A stretch of DNA of 18,872 nt from Caldisericota bacterium (lineage in GTDB: Bacteria; Caldisericota; Caldisericia; Cryosericales; Cryosericaceae): NCBI GenBank assembly GCA_026390285.1, contig JAPLGH010000047.1:1-18872 (forward strand). Reading direction: 5' to 3'. Shown in pieces: positions 13,920 to 18,872 of the stretch. Numbering within the stretch: position 1 is the first letter of the stretch; every line of letters begins with the position of its first letter. Made by a program: the position numbers and the translations under genes. A model generated the notes under the pieces. The model was not told the origin of the DNA. It worked only from the letters and a program-made list of their open reading frames with translations, and ran no database searches.

Positions 13920-15287
13920 TTAGAACTCGTACGTCACTCCTTTCCTCAATGCGATCGTGTCCTCGATGTACCCATTCAATGCCTCGGGCGCCTTGGAGTG
14001 CATGGGAACCAGAACGCTGGGATCCGCCCGTATGACCAGGTCCCTGATATCGAGTTCACTCGCGTGACCGGGGGTAGCGATGCGGTAGAAGTCCAGCCTG
14101 AAATCCCTGACCCACTTCATGAGAACAGTGTAGTTCGGATCGTACTGTCCGAGAGGTTCACCACCGGACTGGATGAACATGGTATGGGGAGCGGGATTGA
14201 TCTCTACGAGCTCACCAAGATCGGGAAAATCCAGCTGCAACATGTACTTGGCGGGTTCTGCCGCAATGTCTGCCGCGCGCAGCGCGGTCACCAGATGCTC
14301 CTGCTCGAACAGTTGGTAGTCGGGCGCAAGGTACTTGCCTGAACCACGCCTTGCGAGGTACACTTCCGCGTTCTTCATGAGCCGCTCGAGTTCGCTGTCG
14401 AAACGGGCGAACTTCCGGGCCATCAGCACATGTTGCGGCTGCAGGACCATGGTCCGTCCCGTCTTCTCCGCGACATGCAGGAAGACTTTGAGACGATCCG
14501 TGTCGAGGATGTAGTAGTTGGTCAGCACAAGGCCGGGGGCAGTACTAACCGCCCTGGTGGCAAGCTCCTGGATCTCAGTCTCGGTCAGCTGGTCAATGCT
14601 CCCAAACCCCAGCCTGGTCCCCTCGGTGAGAAGAACCGTCTTGGCGTGCTGCTTCTCCTGGCGCATCAGCTCGACGAAGGTGCGCACCCGCTCCGGGTGT
14701 CTGCCGTGCAGGCGATAGTCGCCTGTATACATGATCGACGTGGCCCCACACCGCACAATGAACCCGAGGATGCCCAGGATGTCATGGTCGCTGCGGACCG
14801 GCAGGACTTCGCAGTTGCCGATGCGCACCACCTTATCATGCTCTAGCACAGTCACGTGGCGCCTATCCATGCGGAGGTCGAACTCGCCCGTTTCGTCGAA
14901 GAACCGCAAGACCTCGAGCGTCTCGGCGCTCATGTATAGAGGGACATTGACGTCCACCAGCGGCAGGAAGCCGAAATGGTCGATGTGCCCATGACTCAGC
15001 AGGATGCCATCCACCTTGCCAGAATTGAGAGTCGCGCCGAATTCCTGCTGAAGAAACTGGGATTGAACCGGCGGATACAGGCTCACCATCGGCGGAAGGG
15101 TACCAAATCGGAGATAGTCGCGAATCTCCAAGTATTTGGCCGGCCTCAGGCGATCGCTGAAGTGGTCCGCGCCGCCAAAAAAGTCCTTGCCAAAGTCGAG
15201 AAACAGACTCGTGCCATCGTATTGCAGGAGTGTCTTGCTCCCGCCTATTTCGTCTACTGCACCGTAGAAGGTCAATTTCACTGCCAT
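13920..15287 (-). CDS. Metallo-beta-lactamase/beta-CASP nuclease (RNase J-like)
   Basis: 455 residues from the ATG at 15287, chosen for GGAGGA at 15291-15296; the frame continues 14 codons further without support. The metal site is complete: SHGHIDHFG (His99, His101, Asp103, His104), a following His168 in RSDHDI, and YTGDYRLHG with Asp190. After the inserted beta-CASP region come TPGHASE (His408) and PMHSKAPE (His430), matching the C-terminal histidine motifs of nucleic-acid-processing members. The N-terminal VKLTFYGAVDEIGGSKTLL resembles RNase J and related RNA exonucleases. It lacks the extra C-terminal domain of bacterial RNase J1, so it is closer in size to archaeal RNase J-type proteins. 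The likely role is 5'-3' exo- or endoribonuclease in RNA turnover, though a non-nucleolytic hydrolase cannot be excluded. It is first in an operon with surE. Confidence 0.82.
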   Translation of the reverse strand: MAVKLTFYGAVDEIGGSKTLLQYDGTSLFLDFGKDFFGGADHFSDRLRPAKYLEIRDYLRFGTLPPMVSLYPPVQSQFLQQEFGATLNSGKVDGILLSHGHIDHFGFLPLVDVNVPLYMSAETLEVLRFFDETGEFDLRMDRRHVTVLEHDKVVRIGNCEVLPVRSDHDILGILGFIVRCGATSIMYTGDYRLHGRHPERVRTFVELMRQEKQHAKTVLLTEGTRLGFGSIDQLTETEIQELATRAVSTAPGLVLTNYYILDTDRLKVFLHVAEKTGRTMVLQPQHVLMARKFARFDSELERLMKNAEVYLARRGSGKYLAPDYQLFEQEHLVTALRAADIAAEPAKYMLQLDFPDLGELVEINPAPHTMFIQSGGEPLGQYDPNYTVLMKWVRDFRLDFYRIATPGHASELDIRDLVIRADPSVLVPMHSKAPEALNGYIEDTIALRKGVTYEF

Positions 15288-15344
15288 ACTTCCTCCATGC
15301 AACCGGCTGCGAGCACGTCCACCGTGCACCGTGTAAAGCCATGT

Positions 15345-15372
15345 ATTATACCTTCATGTCGACGTCCGACAA
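15345..15372 (-). promoter_or_regulatory. Promoter of the nuclease-surE operon
   Basis: On the minus strand TTGTCG (15372-15367) and a perfect TATAAT (15350-15345) are 16 nt apart, about 58 nt before the nuclease start. The -35 lies in a CCGAC-AA-GTCGG dyad at 15366-15377 that might be a regulator site. Confidence 0.6.
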
Positions 15373-15453
15373 GTCGGCGCGTTGCATCGTCTTACTCCTT
15401 GTACGTGCTGGTGCGTTTCCGCCTTCGCTGGAGCGACGGGGGAGCCGTCTCCG

Positions 15454-15481
15454 TTGCAAACGGACAGCCGCTGGCTAAACT
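15454..15481 (+). promoter_or_regulatory. Weak candidate promoter of the ABC ATPase gene
   Basis: TTGCAA (15454-15459) and TAAACT (15476-15481) are 16 nt apart, each matching four of six consensus bases. It lies about 114 nt before the start codon. Other weak boxes exist downstream, so this is only the best of several. Confidence 0.3.
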
Positions 15482-15594
15482 ATTGTGACATCGGGGTCAG
15501 CCGAGTTGAGGGGGTATTGTTGCCGAGACCGACTGAAGTTGATGCAGTAGTGCGACTCCTTGGCACCTGGACAGATCCGCAAGCGGAGGAAGAA

Positions 15595-16692
<1,098 letters not shown>

Positions 16693-16724
16693 CTGTAGCA
16701 CTCTCCCCAGAATGTACACCCCCA

Positions 16725-16750
16725 CCCCGCCGCAGTCACGGCGGGGTTTT
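16725..16750 (+). terminator. Intrinsic terminator after the ABC ATPase gene
   Basis: CCCCGCCG (16725-16732) and CGGCGGGG (16739-16746) form an 8-bp GC stem with a CAGTCA loop, followed by TTTT at 16747-16750. It is 32 nt past the stop and is the most classical rho-independent terminator in the window. Confidence 0.88.
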
Positions 16751-16870
16751 GCGCGTCCCATCAGTGAACAGAAGCTCTGCTGCAAAACAGGAGATGAGAT
16801 CTTTCGTGCTCGCACAATGCCTGCGCAAGTCGTGGTATGCTATGTCCATACCATGACAGGGGATGAACCT

Positions 16871-18436
16871 ATGACCGAACAGGACCAGTGCGGACAGAAC
16901 GAGTTCAGTGGAGGCAGGAGGTACGACTGTATCGTTGTCGGGGCGGGTCATGCCGGGTGCGAAGCGGCGCTGGTCGCTGCGCGCGCTGGACTCCAAGTGC
17001 TTGTCCTCACCGGTTCGATGGACGCTATTGCCTGGATGCCGTGCAACCCGGCCATCGGCGGGCCTGGCAAGGCACAGGTGGTGCGCGAGGTCGACGCCCT
17101 GGGTGGCGAGATGGGGCTCAACGCCGAACGGGCCCTGACCCAGATCAAGCTGCTCAACACCTCCAAGGGGCGCGCGGTGCAGAGTGTACGCACCCAGTGC
17201 GACAAGTGGGAGTACAGCACCAGCATGAAACAGGTGCTGGAGAACCAGTCAAACCTGACGCTCAAACAGGAACGCGTGGAACGCCTGCTGACACAGTCCG
17301 GTCATATCGTGGGCGTGGTCACCAACTACCGCGTCCGCTACGAGGCAGACACCGTCATCCTGACGACCGGCACGTACCTGGGCGGCGTCGTCCACATCAG
17401 TGACATCGCCATCGCCGCCGGACGCGCATGGGACTTTGCCAGCAGCGGCATCAGCGACTCCCTGAGCGAGCTTGGTTTCGACGTCCAGCGCTTCAATACG
17501 GGCACAACGCCACGCATCGACAAGCGGAGTGTGGACCTGAGCAAGTTCGTCCTTGAGGAGGGTGACAGCACCCCTCTGCACTGGTCGTTCCGCAGCAAGC
17601 CGCGCGTCTGGGAGCACCAGTTGCCCAGCTACCTCAACTGGACCAACCCGCAGACCATCGACGTCACACGCAAGTACATGCATCTGTCACCATCTGTCAT
17701 GGGGCTCATGGTACATGTCGGCCCGCGCACCTGTCCCAGCATTGAGGAGAAGGTCCGCTGGTACCCGGACAAGACACAGCACCCGCTGTTCCTTGAGCAG
17801 GAAGGCCGCAGCACGAACGAGATGTACGTGCAGGGCATGTATATGAGTGTCCCGCTCCCGATGCAGGAGGAGATCCTGCACACCATCTCCGGCATGGAAC
17901 ACGTCGAGATCATGCGCCCAGCCTATGCCATCGCCTACGATTACGTCAACCCGCAGGAGCTGAAGCTGACACTGGAATCCAAGCGCGTCGAGGGCCTGTT
18001 CCTGGCCGGCCAGATCAACGGTACGACCGGGTACGACGAGGCGGCAGGTCAGGGTATCATCGCCGGCATCAATGCCGCTCAGAAGGTCAGGGGGCGTGAT
18101 CCCTTCGTCCTGCAGCGCTCGGACGGTTACCTCGGCGTGCTGGTGGATGACCTCACGACCAAAGAGCTTGTCGAACCGTACCGCATCACACCCAGTCACT
18201 GTGAGTACCGCCTCATCCTGCGGGAAGACAACGCCGACCTGCGCCTCACACCCATCGCCCATGAGCTGGGCATCATCGACGATGCTGCCTATCAGCGTGT
18301 CGTATACAAGCAGCAGGAACTCGACCGTCTCAAGGAGGTTCTGCGGGCTCGCATGCTGAACCCGGACGGTCCCACGTTGGGCAGGCTTGCCTCTCTTGGC
18401 GTCGGTCCCATCCAGACGCCGACGTCACTCGCCTGA
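16871..18436 (+). CDS. mnmG: MnmG (GidA), N-terminal 521 residues; frame ends early
   Basis: MnmG with MnmE builds the carboxymethylaminomethyl group on U34 of certain tRNAs, using FAD. The start at 16871 is chosen for AGGGG 7 nt upstream; the ATG at 16853 has no ribosome site. FAD binding is shown by DCIVVGAGHAGCEAALVAAR. The conserved cysteines are present: Cys58 in MPCNPAIGGPGK and Cys288 in RTCPSIEEKV. Other family marks are GTTPRIDKRS, FLAGQINGTTGYDEAAGQG and LREDNADLRLTP. The usual TSRAEYRL motif reads TPSHCEYRL here. The frame stops at a TGA (18434-18436) right after the SLA that normally leads into the LLRRPE segment. The C-terminal domain that binds MnmE and tRNA continues in another frame (next feature). 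As written, the product would be truncated, so the gene is either mutated or affected by a sequence error. Confidence 0.9.
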   Translation: MTEQDQCGQNEFSGGRRYDCIVVGAGHAGCEAALVAARAGLQVLVLTGSMDAIAWMPCNPAIGGPGKAQVVREVDALGGEMGLNAERALTQIKLLNTSKGRAVQSVRTQCDKWEYSTSMKQVLENQSNLTLKQERVERLLTQSGHIVGVVTNYRVRYEADTVILTTGTYLGGVVHISDIAIAAGRAWDFASSGISDSLSELGFDVQRFNTGTTPRIDKRSVDLSKFVLEEGDSTPLHWSFRSKPRVWEHQLPSYLNWTNPQTIDVTRKYMHLSPSVMGLMVHVGPRTCPSIEEKVRWYPDKTQHPLFLEQEGRSTNEMYVQGMYMSVPLPMQEEILHTISGMEHVEIMRPAYAIAYDYVNPQELKLTLESKRVEGLFLAGQINGTTGYDEAAGQGIIAGINAAQKVRGRDPFVLQRSDGYLGVLVDDLTTKELVEPYRITPSHCEYRLILREDNADLRLTPIAHELGIIDDAAYQRVVYKQQELDRLKEVLRARMLNPDGPTLGRLASLGVGPIQTPTSLA

Positions 18437-18453
18437 CCTAGCAGACGCCGACG
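18413..18453 (+). repeat. 12-nt direct repeat flanking the mnmG frame break
   Basis: CAGACGCCGACG occurs at 18413-18424 and again at 18442-18453, a 29-bp offset that is not a multiple of three. The frame break at 18434-18436 falls between the copies. Such repeats favour slippage or recombination in the cell and also mis-assembly of reads. Confidence 0.85.
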
Positions 18454-18758
18454 ATGAACTGCTGGAGGAACTGGAAACGGAGATCAAGTACGAGGGCTAC
18501 ATCATGCGCCAGCAGGCGAGGGTCCGCGACCTGTCCCAACTCGAGGAATATGCGGTTCCCCAGGAGGTCGACTTCACGCTAGTGCCGTCCCTGTCGAAGG
18601 AAGGGCGTGAACGCCTGGTGGAGGCAAAGCCGCAGACGCTGGGCCAGGCATCCCGCCTCAGCGGTGTTCGCCCCGCCGACGTCGCCGTGCTGCTCCACTA
18701 CCTGCAGAACCGAAAGCGTACCACAAAGGAGTCGCCAGCAACTGACAACGGATCCTGA
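18437..18758 (+). pseudogene. mnmG: C-terminal domain of mnmG in a shifted frame
   Basis: About 107 residues in the +1 frame relative to the upstream part are unmistakably the MnmG C-terminus. They include LEELETEIKYEGYIMRQQ, then LSKEGRERL, then QTLGQASRLSGVRPADVAVL and LHYL. Joining the two frames at the TGA (skipping one T) gives SLA directly followed by DLADADDELLEEL. About 18-20 residues that normally lie there, including LLRRPE, are missing, so this is more than a one-base slip. No start codon with a ribosome site precedes this frame, so independent translation is unlikely. A 12-nt direct repeat flanks the junction. Confidence 0.85.
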
Positions 18759-18811
18759 CAGTTCGGCGATCTTTGACGGGCAGTTCACATGGCATAACAG
18801 GCAGTGAGGGT

Positions 18812-18872
18812 CTAGCGTCCCGCATAAAGCCCGGCAAGCTTGGACAACTCCGCAAACAGCGCCAACACTGCG
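18812..18872 (-). CDS. Possible 3' end of a convergent gene, cut by window edge
   Basis: Reading the complement from the right edge gives about 19 residues ending AELSKLAGLYAGR and a TAG at 18814-18812. Codons have high GC at the third position like real genes here, and a convergent gene would fit the 53-nt spacing after mnmG. It is far too short to identify. Confidence 0.3.
   Translation of the reverse strand, partial: AVLALFAELSKLAGLYAGR

Larger units (their letters stand above)
15288..15594. other. Divergent spacer between nuclease and ABC ATPase genes
   Basis: These 307 nt hold the leftward promoter at 15345-15372 and probably a rightward one. The open frame covering 15382-15594 is in phase with the ATPase, but the family N-terminus begins only at 15595, so it is treated as untranslated. 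A small hairpin TCCGTT-GCA-AACGGA lies near 15449-15463. I see no RNA gene or repeat here. Confidence 0.5.

Noticed and set aside
13233..14342. Long plus-strand open frame (369 codons) opposite surE and the nuclease
   Set aside because: It is antisense to two genes with clear motifs, has no ribosome site and a Cys/His/Val-rich unfamiliar product; a GC-rich shadow frame.
15382..15594. N-terminal extension of the ABC ATPase
   Set aside because: The ATP-binding family starts at MAKVVLENVTKRFG with a good ribosome site at 15585-15590; the upstream codons have no support.
18420..18440. Programmed +1 frameshift in mnmG, like the prfB site
   Set aside because: There is a TGA C context, but no Shine-Dalgarno-like stretch just upstream and the preceding GCC codon does not permit a good +1 slip. 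The missing segment also would not be restored.

Overview
The window is about 18.9 kb of moderately GC-rich bacterial DNA, densely coding and with short spacers. It holds no rRNA, tRNA, CRISPR array, insertion sequence or phage gene that I can recognise. Two secreted proteins carry S-layer-homology (SLH) or copper-amine-oxidase-N-like domains. There is also a Clostridia/Thermotogae-style Pta, an energy-coupling factor (ECF) vitamin transporter component and a beta-CASP nuclease. Together these suggest a deep-branching or Firmicutes-like anaerobe, possibly of a candidate lineage such as Caldisericota. That assignment is inference; the sequence contains no phylogenetic marker I can place.

Layout, left half. 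An SLH-domain secreted protein (minus strand, cut by the left edge) is divergent from an ECF transporter S component, which ends at a strong palindromic terminator. Next, on the minus strand, is a secreted protein with seven repeats of about 51 residues and a C-terminal copper-amine-oxidase-like domain. Divergent from it is pta, behind a good sigma-70-type promoter and followed by a terminator. A plus-strand operon then runs through two half-size chromate-transporter subunits, an M20 dipeptidase (PepV type) and a CYTH-domain phosphohydrolase. It ends at a 49-nt near-perfect inverted repeat.

Layout, right half. A minus-strand block runs from about 15.3 kb down to 8.5 kb. Its order of transcription is: metallo-beta-lactamase/beta-CASP nuclease, surE, a 377-nt spacer with a strong promoter and a doubtful small ORF, a D-Ala-D-Ala-ligase-like ATP-grasp enzyme, an alanine/ornithine racemase-family enzyme, and a hybrid histidine kinase whose ATP-binding and receiver domains have lost their signature residues. 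On the plus strand follow a sugar-type ABC transporter ATPase with a textbook terminator, and mnmG. The mnmG reading frame is broken before its C-terminal domain. The last bases hold what may be the 3' end of a convergent minus-strand gene.

How the genes may work together (inference). The nuclease/surE pair could turn RNA into nucleosides: exonuclease, then 5'-nucleotidase. The ligase/racemase pair suggests ligation of a D-amino acid, and the degenerate kinase sits in the same transcript as a possible regulator. I found no complete, clearly new multi-gene system. The most unusual items are the broken mnmG, the degenerate kinase next to the racemase/ligase pair, the leader region before the ligase, and the two long palindromes.
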